DNA from: Halocafeteria seosinensis
Taxonomy: Eukaryota > Sar > Bigyra > Bicosoecida
Assembly (NCBI GenBank): GCA_001687465.1
Contig: LVLI01000278.1
Coordinates: forward strand, 124,001-188,000
DNA: 64,000 bases
Reading direction: 5' to 3'
The stretch's first letter is position 1. Each line of letters starts with the position of its first letter. The position numbers were made by a program, and so were the translations under genes. A model generated the notes under the pieces. It saw only the letters and a list, made by a program, of their open reading frames with translations. It did no database searches and was not told the origin of the DNA. Shown piece after piece: positions 22,284-32,808 of the stretch.

Positions 22284-24475
22284 ATGTATTCTTGTGCTAT
22301 ATACACGAGGTTGACGCCATCATGGTGGGGGAGGGCGACATTTTTGTCGGTCCCCCGTGCGTTTGCCCAATCAACTCGAGGGGCGAAAGTTCACCCATCT
22401 TGGAGCAGGAGAGGGATGTCAGCAGCGACACAAGATAGTAATCCATTGGAAGACATATTAACTTCCAAGGTAAGTTCCACAATGTTGGATGGCAAAAAAC
22501 TGCAAACTTATGGCTCTCTCGCAGATTCTTACCAAAGGACCCATTTCCATGGCCGAATTTATGAAATACGTACGTGGACAGGACGTATGAATGGTTCAAT
22601 GTTGTCTAGACACAAATGTTGCCTGCAGTGTTTGACACATCCTCAGTATGGTTACTACATGAATAATGAAGCGATTTTCGGTAGATCAGGAGACTTTATT
22701 ACATCACCCGAAATCTCTCCTTTGTTTGGAGAAATGATAGGACTCTGGTGCATTATGCTGTGGGAGAAAATAAAGACCCAGTCCAACCATGGAACACTAA
22801 ACTTAGTTGAGATAGGACCAGGTCAGGGCAAACTTGCTCAAGTGAGTGTGAAACTACGATAAGGATTCAATCGCGTCTCTCTTCCTTTGAGTATCTGGGT
22901 TTCGTAATTTTCAGGATTTGCTCAGGATCTCCAGGCTGTTTAGTCAATTCAACAACGCTATACAAATGTGGTTTGTGGATGTTTCACCTACGCTCCAAAG
23001 TCAACAGAAAGAAATGCTGAACTGCCGTTTCGACGAAGAGAACGACACCTGGAGGACAGAGACGGGAGTTCCAGTCAAGTGGGCTGAATCGCTGAAAGAC
23101 GTAGACTCTCAGGAGCCACATATAATCCTTGCTCACGAACTCTTCGACGCCCTACCTACTCATCAGTTTGAGCTGACTCAAGACGGCTGGAGAGAAAGGC
23201 TTGTAAATGTGTCCAGCAATTCTGATACCAGCGGAGCGTTTGAAACCGTGTTAAGCCCTACGGTGACCACCCTTGGCAATGCACTCTTTTCACCGAAAAC
23301 GAGGCAGGCAGATCAACCGGATACCGACAAGAGCAACGCGGCTGAATCCGAACTCTTAGAAGAATTGCAAGCCGTCAGTGGACGAGAAGGGGAGCAATTT
23401 CCTAGCTATGTCAAAGTTGTCAGTTCGGATGAACCTGTAGATGTCAACACGCAAAGTGAAGATAACGGAGTGGATAAGAATAGCGCTGGTATGGTTGCTC
23501 TCCAGACCAGTACAATAATAACATTAACATATCTAGTATATTGATGTTCTGCTCCAGAAACAAGCGAGTTGGTTATGACGGACCACGATGACGTTCATGA
23601 AAGCGTAAAGTACGTAGCCCAAATGTTGAAGAGCGTCACGGGAGAGGACATTAACCATGGTACGTCAATATCAGTATACTAGTCCCAGTATGCTGCATAC
23701 GTCAACAAATGTCCTTCAGATGAAAACAAGATCACGTACAATTCGTTAAGGAAACTCTCTGCGTCTAACAAGGCTAAGCTAGAATCGTGCTCTGTTGGCG
23801 ACGTAATCGAATTCTCGCCCGCATCTGTCGGCTTAATGTACGAGATCGCATCCCGAATAGGACTATTCGGAGGAGGTACGCAATTGTATCCCTAGTGTTG
23901 CGCCTTAATTGGTCGCCAATGGCTTGTCTGCTCGTCCCTGTCAGCTTCACTGATCATTGACTATGGTCATGATCACGGTTTCCATGATAGCATCCGTGGA
24001 ATCCAACACCATCGGTACACAGAGTCGATATACCAGAACGCTGGAAAAGTTGACTTAGTAAGTGCTCGTTTACCTCCTTCCTTTCCGATCTCTTGGGTTT
24101 ATGACAACGACCCCCTTATTCTGCTTCATGCAGTCCGCTGACGTCGACTTTTCGACTCTGAAGCACGCTTCTGATCAAACCGGGATCACCCGATGCTACG
24201 GTCCAGTTACTCAAAATAAATTCCTCCAGGTGCTCGGCATAGTCAATAGGGTTGAGCAAATCGCGCAGAACCTAGATGAAAGTACGTCCCATGATCAATG
24301 TGCGAGGATCTTTGTCAATTACGAAGTCACTATTTCTTCAGGTGATGAAGAGAATAGAGAAGCCTTGCAAAGGCAGGTTGAGAGACTTCTCCATCCTGAT
24401 GAAATGGGGTCGATATACAAGTTTTTCTGCGTGACGCCCGAATCAATGGATGAACCGCCTGTGGGGCTCGAATAG
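22284..24475 (+). CDS. NDUFAF7: Mitochondrial protein arginine methyltransferase NDUFAF7 (MidA family), nine exons
   Basis: A SAM-dependent methyltransferase that dimethylates an arginine of the NDUFS2 subunit during respiratory complex I assembly. Exons are 22284-22469, 22525-22569, 22629-22841, 22915-23488, 23558-23659, 23720-23875, 23945-24057, 24134-24281 and 24342-24475; phases close to give 556 residues. An Arg-rich, acid-free N-terminus of about 45 residues is a good mitochondrial presequence. Diagnostic motifs include GDFITSPEISPLFGE, the SAM loop VEIGPGQGKLAQD (LVE-GPG-G-L), HIILAHELFDALPTHQF, SLIIDYGHD and SADVDFSTL. Several of these exist only after splicing. An acidic insert of about 80 residues before the IDYGHD block makes it longer than the human protein (441 residues). 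It converges on the next gene with 45 bp between stops. Confidence 0.92.
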
Positions 24476-24520
24476 ATTTGTTGTAACGGGTAGTCTCAGT
24501 ATCGTCTGTAGCTGATGCAT

Positions 24521-25251
24521 TCAAGTATCATCATCTCCGGTACACGCCTTTTTCGTACCACTGTGACAGCTGGCTGACCGGTTCCGACGTCCCATGCGTT
24601 GCAGAACAAGCGCGATTTCTGTCTCTTCTTGAGACGACTCTTCTTCTTCGCCGTCGTAGCAGTCATTGTTTGAATTCCGACGTTTAAAATGTCTGTACCG
24701 ACCTTCTGCTTCTTCCAGAGTTGAAGAATGCTCTGCTGTGCTTGCTGCGGTCAGGCGAAACTTGTAGTCAGTGTAATCACCCTGCAAAACTTGCTTGAAT
24801 TTCAACACGAGCTGTTCTTTAGGAGGTATGCGAATCGGATAGCATCCTAAGTTTCTTTGGGTGGGACGCAACTTCTCATCTTCCATCTTGGTTTGGTGAA
24901 AATACGACTGCTGTTGCTGCGAAGCAAGATCCAGAAATAATCCGCAAAAACACACACGGCTACTTGAGAAGTACTTACCACACCTGCACTTTGACGGTTG
25001 CATACTTCCGAATACCCCTGTGGGGAGCCGTAATCATCGTGCCAGTGTATATGCGCAGCCTCTGGTGTATAAGGAGCATTGGATTGGATGGAGGAATACG
25101 GAGTTTGGCTCGAAGCCCTCCCTCGACCGAATACAACTCCGTCTTCCAAATGCCGAAAGCATGCACTACTTTCCACTCGAGGTTCAAACGCATCTATCAG
25201 AGTCCTATTTCCTCGAGATGAAATGTTGCTCCCCCGAATCCCTGCTGACAT
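24521..25251 (-). CDS. Unknown two-exon protein of 222 residues
   Basis: I do not recognise this protein. Exon 1 (24979-25251) and exon 2 (24521-24916) join in phase 0 across a 62-bp intron with GTAAGT donor and CGCAG acceptor. The ATG, clean splice sites and a shared frame argue that it is real. The first half is polar, with HIHWHDDYGS. The second begins with a Gln run, then YHQTKM-like polar sequence, RNLGCYPIRIPPKEQLVLKF and a Tyr/Asp segment. It ends in an acidic Glu/Ser stretch and a basic GRRNRS patch. There is no signal peptide or membrane segment. Its tail-to-tail placement with NDUFAF7 gives no functional clue. Confidence 0.55.
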
Positions 25252-26921
25252 CTTCGTTTAACGCCGCAAGGTCCCTCCGCAAGCGTTAGGACGCCCCGAA
25301 AAAGCCAGTGTACACTATAATACGCAGGGAGTCACAGTGTTCGAGATAAGTTGCGCTCAACAAGTCCAGCTCAAGAGAGCGCTCCAAAGAGACAGGATGA
25401 ATACAAGATAACCCGAGGATTCTGAATGAGACTCAGTTGGCAGCGGGCAAGCTAGTAGTGTATACCACGCCACGGGATATTACGCAGATTCTACTGCACT
25501 TCCTGTGCTTTTGTTCTCCGCGCTACAGAATGGACGTGACCACGATAAACTGTACGATTGTAGTACTAGTAAACGCCCACCCATCGACGGACAATCCACC
25601 GGAAGGTGTGGCTCCTTGGTTTCGTGGTACAGACGAAGAACAACCGTTACCACTCCAACCGGCGTGCTTCAGCTGAACAGCACAATCTGACGGCTGCGCG
25701 TGCTTTGTGCGAAGAGATCTTCCTAGCACCCAGGGTATGCTACGAATCGAAAGAATCCAAAGTTTGGAAATAGCCTGGATCAAGCGGAAACAACACGCCC
25801 GTAAAATAACGTTCGTTGAAAACAAAAATGGGCTTGAACCTCGGAGCAAACGTAACCTGCAGAAAAAGGTGGTTTGCTTGATCTGACTAAGCCGAACGAA
25901 TGCTCATATACGATGTAAAACCCTAGCAGAATCACAACATCCGCATCCCTGTCAAATGAAACAAACAGTATTCAATGTGGTTGAACTGGTAACGGACCGC
26001 GGACGTCGGCCCTTGTGTAACAAGCCGTATGCGGAGTAAACAACTGTGTTGGCCCAACGTCCGTCATAGAAACAGCTTCTTCTCCGCGTTCTCACCTTTC
26101 TGAGTTTCAGAGGAACTTTCCTAGTTCTATACCGATAAAAATGAACGGTAGCTTTCGTTTCAAATGGATAACACATACAGACATATGTTAAGGGTACGGA
26201 CGCACCTACACTTCTCTTAGTGCTCCATCAGAAGATGCCGACATGCTACAGATTTGACTCAAGGGACTCGCTCAATGCCTCCTCTTACGTCAGTGAGACT
26301 TACCGGGTGCCATTGGGACTATATGCAAACAAAATATTGGAGACCACTCCCAGATGGAAACTCGATGTTACCGCCGTTGTATTGATTGCTAGGGAAACTC
26401 ACGCACGGCGCAGGGTGCCACAGCTGTCAGCAGAGTCGAGTAGGTTTTTTTTTTAGGTTTTCTGGGTACGCAGCCCAGCTACAATATACGCTCCCCGCAT
26501 GATGGATACTATTAAGAACCTTAATCTACGGTAAAGGTAGAGGGTGGTGTGGAATAGATTAAATAATCGTTTAGAAGTATTGCTGCGAACGTCTGCCAGA
26601 AGTTCTTTGGTGCACACAACCACACAGCAACTCCGGTGGCATACATACTGTATCACGTATGCTAGAATCGTGCCCTGTCGTTGCCGGGAGAACCATCGTA
26701 TAGTTCTTCGCTGGACGTGTAGTTAATTGTACGCCTGGGAGAGCACTAAAGCCCTCAACCAAGCATCCAATCTCCGCAAAGTAATTGCAACTAGTGATAT
26801 GCCACGCCCTTCTCATGGTATGTACTGAGCGATTTGAAAGCAACAAATCAGCAGTCACAGATGTACGGGAGAGCACCGAAGCCCTCGACTGAATATCCGC
26901 TACCACCAATATTGAACGGAC
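25252..26921. other. Long intergenic region, no gene seen
   Basis: About 1.7 kb downstream of actin and upstream of the unknown gene. No open frame shows domain motifs, and most lack an ATG or splice sites. An imperfect direct repeat of about 40 bp (26731-26775 and 26863-26903, both with gggagagcac-aa/ga-gccctc) lies 130 bp apart near the actin 3' end. Confidence 0.4.
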
Positions 26922-28052
26922 TTAGAAGCATTTCCGATGCACTATAGTAGGACCTGCCTCGTCATATTCCTCTTTAGAAATCCACATACTCTGGAACGTT
27001 GATAGTGATGCCAAAATTGATCCTCCAATCCATACTGAATATTTACGTTCCGGTGGAGCTACTACCTTGATTTTCATGGCAGCAGGTGCCAGTGCCGTCA
27101 GTTCTTTAGTCATCCGCTCAGCAATTCCAGGGAACATAGTGGTACCACCGGAAAGAACAACATTAGAATACAAATCTCGACGAATATCCACATCACATTT
27201 CATGATAGTGTTGAACATGGTCTTGTGAATGCCCGCATCTTCTTTTCCTAACATGTCAGGCTGGAACAGCACTTCGGGAGTGCGGAATCGTTCATTGCCT
27301 ACGGTGATTACATTCCCATCAGGCAGCTCATATGTTTTCTCGATTTCAGAGCTTTCAGCAGATGATTTCATCTCACTATCAAAGTCGAGTGCCACGTACG
27401 TAAGCTTTTCTTTGATATCCCGTACGATTTCCCGCTCGGCCGAGGTGCTGAAGCTGTGCCCTCGCTCGTGTAAGATCTTCATTAAGTAGTCCGTTAGGTC
27501 ACGTCCGGCGAGATCAAGACGTTGGATGGCGTGTGGGAGAGCATACCCTTCATAGATGGGTACGGTATGGCTGACTCCATCACCAGAGTCTAATACACCG
27601 CCCGTTGTCCGTCCCGAGGCGTAAAGAGACAGCACGGCCTGAATATTTACATACATGGCGGGGACATTAAATGTTTCGAACATAATTTGCGTCATCCGTT
27701 CTCTGTTGGCTTTCGGGTTAAGTGGTGCTTCCGTCAACAATACAGGGTGGTCATCGGGGGCCACACGAAGTTCATTGTAGAACGTGTGATGCCAGATTTT
27801 CTCCATATCGTCCCAATTAGTGACAATTCCGTGCTCAATCGGGTACTTCAACTTGAGGACACCACGTTTACTTTGGGCTTCATCTCCCACATAGGCGTCT
27901 TTCTGGTCCATTCCAACCATGATACCTGGATGCTTGGGTCGACCGACGATACTTGGGAAGACGGCACGGGGGGCATCGTCACCGGCAAAGCCAGCCTTGC
28001 ACATCCCACTTCCATTATCGACAACGAGAGCCTGGACTTCGTCTTCTGCCAT
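26922..28052 (-). CDS. Conventional actin
   Basis: Full-length intronless actin of 376 residues. All landmarks are present: [20 protein letters not shown] (nucleotide-binding loop 1), the [20 protein letters not shown] block, [20 protein letters not shown] (loop 2, with Asp154, Asp157 and His161) and the [20 protein letters not shown] terminus. The D-loop carries [14 protein letters not shown], with Met47 and the usual GMDQK motif. It forms F-actin for motility and the cytoskeleton. The neighbouring gene on the same strand is a divergent actin paralogue. Lack of introns contrasts with most genes in this window. Confidence 0.98.
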   Translation of the reverse strand: MAEDEVQALVVDNGSGMCKAGFAGDDAPRAVFPSIVGRPKHPGIMVGMDQKDAYVGDEAQSKRGVLKLKYPIEHGIVTNWDDMEKIWHHTFYNELRVAPDDHPVLLTEAPLNPKANRERMTQIMFETFNVPAMYVNIQAVLSLYASGRTTGGVLDSGDGVSHTVPIYEGYALPHAIQRLDLAGRDLTDYLMKILHERGHSFSTSAEREIVRDIKEKLTYVALDFDSEMKSSAESSEIEKTYELPDGNVITVGNERFRTPEVLFQPDMLGKEDAGIHKTMFNTIMKCDVDIRRDLYSNVVLSGGTTMFPGIAERMTKELTALAPAAMKIKVVAPPERKYSVWIGGSILASLSTFQSMWISKEEYDEAGPTIVHRKCF

Positions 28053-28823
28053 GATGCTTAATTTCCACGTTTAAAGTACGAAATACTGTATAAACAGGAG
28101 CGGGTTATAAAGTTTCGTTAATGCTGTATTATGAACTGGAAAGACTTTATCCACAATACTGCCGAATTCATCACTGTGCATGGACTAAACTGTACCCAAC
28201 TCAATTCCAGAGGAACAGCGACAAAAAAGGTGAAGCACCTCTAGCAGGTGCATTCTACAGGGCGTACAGAATCGCAAGACAAACACAAGAAAACCGCGCA
28301 AAGGCAGTAAGTATATTCCGCTTCATGATAGCCGCTATCAGATAGCGACCATTCATCATATGCCGTTGAATGTTGAGCGAACTATCACAGTCAGTACTTG
28401 CTCTGAGCCTCTGGCTCATCTTTGGGGACTTCGTCCGCACATGTACTGCCGCCTTCCTGGAACTGGGTGCTCGCTTCGCTTCAGCTACTCGATGTACTTG
28501 CACCTTTGCCTTGCTGGGCCCAGAAACCTTTTTGGCTGAGACGTCATGTTGAGCCACTGTAATTCAGGAAAACAGGGAAAAGCGCTTGTTGCGGAACAGT
28601 GACTTGAGCGAGCATCAACTCGGAAGAAATGAAAGTGCAAGTGCGATATCATACATAAGTATTAGCACTGCACCAGAGACTCCGGTATCCACTGAAATTC
28701 CGTATGACCATATTCGGAGGGTACTTGTACTGTGCTCATAGTAGCCTCCTACTCGGATATCGGGAATATCCGTTACTAACGGACCGGACCGTAAGAGAAA
28801 TAGAATATTACGTTCAAAGGAAA
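28053..28823. other. Actin upstream region / spacer between the two actin genes
   Basis: About 770 bp that should hold the actin promoter and the 3' UTR of the divergent actin. A 100-codon minus-strand open frame (28255-28557) begins with GTG, not ATG, is basic and featureless, and is not supported. Two TATAAA-like words near 28090-28110 are in the wrong orientation for the minus-strand actin gene. Confidence 0.4.
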
Positions 28824-29960
28824 TCATGAAAATGAACTGCGGTAAATAACAACAGGTCCTTCTTCTTCATAGGAATCCTTACTTATCCACATGTCACTGA
28901 ATGTAGATAACGATGATACCATGGAACCTCCAATCCACGGTAGATACTTGCGCTGCTTCAGAGATGCCATTTCTACTTTGTAGCCACTAACAAGGGCTCC
29001 AAGCTCTTTTGCCATCCTCTCAGGGAAACCAGAGAACATCGTACTCCCACCTGAAAGGGCCAAATTCGAGCATAATTCACGTTGTATACTTCCATGACAT
29101 GCCATGATAGTCCTGAAAATGCCCTGGTGAACACCAATATGGTTGATCTTTCCCAGTAGCTTTGGTTTAAATAGGGCCTCGGGGGCTCGGAAGATCTCAT
29201 CCCCTATATGTATAACGCCTCCATCAGGTAATTTATACTCTCGTGCGACGGCGGCGTTTCCAGTCGAAGTAGCACTATGGGTTTCAGGATCCAGGGCTAC
29301 ATATGTGCGTGTTTCTTTTATCTGCCGCACTATATCCTGCTTTTGAGCCAGGTCCGGGTTATGTTCACGTTCTTGCAAAATTCTCAGGAGGTAGTCCGTC
29401 AAATCTGCTCCAGCAACATCGAGCTGGGTAATGGCATGAGGAAGTGCGAAGCCTTCATATATGGGGACACAGTCAGTGATTCCTTCGCCACAGTCCAGAA
29501 TTATTCCGGTTGTCCTTCCTGTAGTATAGAGAGAAAGGACGGCTTGCATACCAATATAGAGTGCCGGGACGTCAAAGCTTTCAAACATGACCTCTGCCAT
29601 TCTCTCTCTATTTGATTTGGTATTGAGCGGCGCTTCGGATAGCAGAACCGGTCGATCGTCATCAGGAGCCACACGAAGCTCATTGTAGAAAGTGTGATGC
29701 CAAATTTGCTCCATCTCCTCCCAGTTTGTAATGATACCGCTATCAATGGGGTTACTCAAACTCAGGATACCATGCTTACTCTGAGCATCGCTTCCGACAT
29801 AATGGTCTCGCCGATTGCTCCCAGGGCTGGACTGGGGATGTCGCACAGTGCCCACTACAGTCCGAAAATCGGAGCGGGGGAGTTGCTCATTAGCGAATCC
29901 AGCTTTACAGGTCCAAGTGCCATTGTCAATTACAACGGCCTGCGTATCCTCCGCAGCCAT
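28824..29960 (-). CDS. Divergent actin paralogue (actin-like protein)
   Basis: Intronless, about 378 residues, same length and order as actin, and transcribed in the same direction as the conventional actin gene about 770 bp away. It keeps [39 protein letters not shown] (Gln137 retained), YALDPET-type central blocks and WIGGSM. Nucleotide-site residues have drifted. The loop [10 protein letters not shown] reads DNGTWTCKAG, and DSGDGVSHT reads DCGEGITDC, so Asp157 becomes Glu and His161 becomes Asp. The [11 protein letters not shown] segment and the DQKDAY D-loop are replaced, and the terminal KCF is SFS. The ATG chosen gives MAAEDTQAVV; an upstream in-frame ATG would add 23 residues. It is a locally duplicated, fast-evolving actin and not one of the canonical ARP classes I recognise. 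Confidence 0.88.
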   Translation of the reverse strand: MAAEDTQAVVIDNGTWTCKAGFANEQLPRSDFRTVVGTVRHPQSSPGSNRRDHYVGSDAQSKHGILSLSNPIDSGIITNWEEMEQIWHHTFYNELRVAPDDDRPVLLSEAPLNTKSNRERMAEVMFESFDVPALYIGMQAVLSLYTTGRTTGIILDCGEGITDCVPIYEGFALPHAITQLDVAGADLTDYLLRILQEREHNPDLAQKQDIVRQIKETRTYVALDPETHSATSTGNAAVAREYKLPDGGVIHIGDEIFRAPEALFKPKLLGKINHIGVHQGIFRTIMACHGSIQRELCSNLALSGGSTMFSGFPERMAKELGALVSGYKVEMASLKQRKYLPWIGGSMVSSLSTFSDMWISKDSYEEEGPVVIYRSSFS

Positions 29961-30627
29961 TGGAGAATTGCACTGTGGTCGATGGTTCCCAATCCCTGTG
30001 CGGGTGTGGGATACGCAAGAGTAGCTCACTCACGCAGTCCACTCCTCGGGAGCAGATTCCAATTCCCACACTTGTCCCCTGACTTTTCTAAAAGAAGTTC
30101 ACTTTTCGTCCGAAATTTTGAGGTTTGCCGGCAAGCAACTATTAAGCTCTTATGTCTCTGCTCCATGGGCGTTGGATACTGTTGAAGGTACGTGCTGTTC
30201 TCACCTTTTGCTCATTGACTGCTCCCTTCGTTCCACTTGTTCAAGGCGCCAGGAAACCAAGCCATGAGGATTTTCAGCGAAACCTTACTCTACAAACCTG
30301 CAACATTGTCATTGGACAGATGGCGTCCTACATACCCAATATTCGGTGATCTTGAAGTACCAGCAAGTTGAAGCTTGCGACTCTGACAGCTTTAAGACAT
30401 GCATACTGTATACAATTCTTACTTGATTCTCTCAACAAGTGCTCCTTTCTTGTTCCAAAATTTCTTGTAGTGCCGTCGGAATTTGGCTTGTACTAAAAAC
30501 CTGGCTAGGCAAACGCAGTTTTTGTGAAGTTACGGCCGATTGACACAAAGTCGAGTATATACTATACAGCCTTGATTGCGCTCTTTCTGGCTTCCATTTG
30601 GGTCCTAAACTAATTCTCCTTGGAGAT
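29961..30627. other. Divergent promoter region
   Basis: Between the divergent actin start (-) and the glycoside hydrolase start (+). I see no gene or strong motif here. Confidence 0.4.
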
Positions 30628-32730
30628 ATGACCTCCATGGACAAGTCTCGCGAGTCTAGTGGAAAAGACAACCGCGAGTACCTGGCGCCCAACGGCGGCG
30701 GTGGAATCAAGATTTGGCACAATCCTCCGCGATCTTTTCTGAATTTCCTCGCTGCGCAGAAACTGGTCACCGAACAGAACCAATTCCGCCATGCTGAGAG
30801 GGAAGACAAGCCTTTGCCGTCCTTTGAGGAGAATCGACATGAACTCCCGCAACCGCATTGGAAGGGTCACGAAGAGACCATTCGGTGTTATTGGAAAGTC
30901 TGGGAGCTGGTGTTTCGTAATCTTAGAGACCCTCCGAAAGACAGCGGATTCATTCACAACTACGTAGACACTGCCTTCAATGATTGTCTGTTTATGTGGG
31001 ATAGCGTGTTCATACTCGCATATACGCGCTACGCGCGAAGAGTGTTTCCGTTCCAGCAGACGTTGGATAATTTGTACGCCACCCAAACAGACGATGGATT
31101 CATTACACGAGAACTCCGAAGAGACGGTGAGTTGTTGCACAAGGTTTTCTTTAAAAGCATTAGTCGATTGAGCATTAGTGGTTGAAATTTGCGTTGAGCA
31201 GGAACCTTCCAATTTCACCCGAGTGACATAGCCAGTACAGGGCCCAATGTTCTTGCTTGGAGTGAGTGGATGCACTGGGAGACATGCGGAGATAAAGAGA
31301 GACTTGCGAAGGTGAATAGAATAGTTACCTTCCTTTCCTGTGTAGTTTGTTGATACGTAATCATGTTGTTCTTTGAAACGCAGGTCTTTCCGGTACTGTT
31401 AGCTTATCACCGTTGGATGCGCACAAATAGGACTTGGCAAAATGGGTCGTACTACTCCTGTGGGCTTGGCTGTGGAATGGATAATCAGGTAATTTCTTGG
31501 CTCAGAAATGGGCTTAGTAGACCTATGAGATGTTGATTTGTTTACTGCAGCCGAGGGTTCCTCCCGGATATGATCCTATGGTGCATCATGGGCACATGAG
31601 CTGGATCGACGCAACAGCACAAGCGGCGTTGAGCGCCAGGATTCTACATAGTATGGCTGTTGTAAGGGTCTAATTGTTTAGGGAACTATCATTGATGCAC
31701 TAGTATACTTTCTAGGTCTTTTTATTGTGTAGATTCTCGGGAGGTCGGAGGAGACTACAGATCTAGTCACGGAGCATGACTGGTTGAGAGAGTTCATCAG
31801 GGAGTATGGATGGAGTGACGATACTGGATTCATCCACGATGTACTTAATACTGGTGAATGTACTTCCACAATGTCGATTGCTGCTTTCTGGTGTCTCTTA
31901 GCGGGAATGTTGGATGAAAACCAGGACTCGGAGAAGATTCGCAAGCTGTGCTCCTCCCTCGAAGACAGCAACAGGTTTGCTCGTCTACATCAGGTACCAA
32001 CGCTTGCAGCGATACATCCTTCGTACAACCCTGATGGTGGTTATTGGTGCGGAGGTAAGATCACGAACCTAACTAGCTAATATGTGTTGATTGTGAGGAC
32101 TCGTTAACCTTCAGGCGTTTGGCCCCCTACGAATTACCTAGTCTTGAGAAGTCTTGAGACGGTGGGGAAGCATCAACTGGCTCATGCTGTAGCTTTGAAC
32201 CACGTCGAGAGCGTGACGGAGGTACGGAGTTTAACGGGACTATTTGGGGTTCTGTTAACAGTCTGCCGCGAATCTTAGATAGGGAGTATCTCGTGCAGGT
32301 TTTTTCGCAAACGCAAACCGTCTGGGAAAACTATGCCCCAGACAAAGTTGCTCCCGGAAATCCCGCTAAAGCGGATTTCTGTGGGTGGTCCGGCATAGGA
32401 CCTGTGGCCGTCCTGTTTGAATTCATTTTCGGGCTGCGGCCAAATTCGGACACGGCTGAATTAGTAAGATGTCAATTTCGCAGTACTGAAATATCACAAC
32501 GTTTGCTAGTCGATCGCCCTATGCAGACTTGGGATATCCGACTTTTGGAGGAGTTCGGTGTCGAGAAGTATCCTTTCGGGGAAAGTATCCTCCTAAACTT
32601 GTATTGCAGTCAAAGAGCAACGCAGAAAGAAGAACCTGCAGTGGATATTTCTTCGAATAAACCCATTGAGGTGGTGCTGTATTGGGATGATCGGCAACAG
32701 TATAAGAAAATAATGTCCCAGATAAAATAG
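30628..32730 (+). CDS. MGH1-like/GH63-related glycoside hydrolase, seven exons
   Basis: An (alpha/alpha)6-barrel hydrolase resembling mannosylglycerate or glucosylglycerate hydrolases and GH63. Six introns are inferred: donors at 31127 (GTGAGT), after AAG near 31315, after GAT-AAT-CAG near 31487, after ATG-GCT-GTT near 31661, near 32055 and at the GAG|GTACGG site near 32220. Phases close to give about 565 residues. Visible motifs are WDSVFILAYTRYA; GCGMDNQPRVPPGYDP, whose Asp is the likely general acid; HHGHMSWIDATAQ; YNPDGGYWCGGVWPPTNYLV; and VWENYAPD, whose Glu is the likely base. There is no signal peptide, so a cytosolic compatible-solute substrate is possible. The last about 80 residues (after GLRPNSD) do not resemble the family consensus. 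Substrate is inferred, not shown. Confidence 0.8.
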
Positions 32731-32808
32731 GGTACTACTGTACCAAACACACAATACACTTGTCCGTGTGTATTCCATATTCAGCCAGCATAATATGAAA
32801 CCAGCCTC

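Noticed and set aside
25437-26909. Several 60-110-codon frames in the 25.3-26.9 kb gap
   Set aside because: Short, often lacking ATG, no hydrophobic or domain pattern, and mutually overlapping on both strands.
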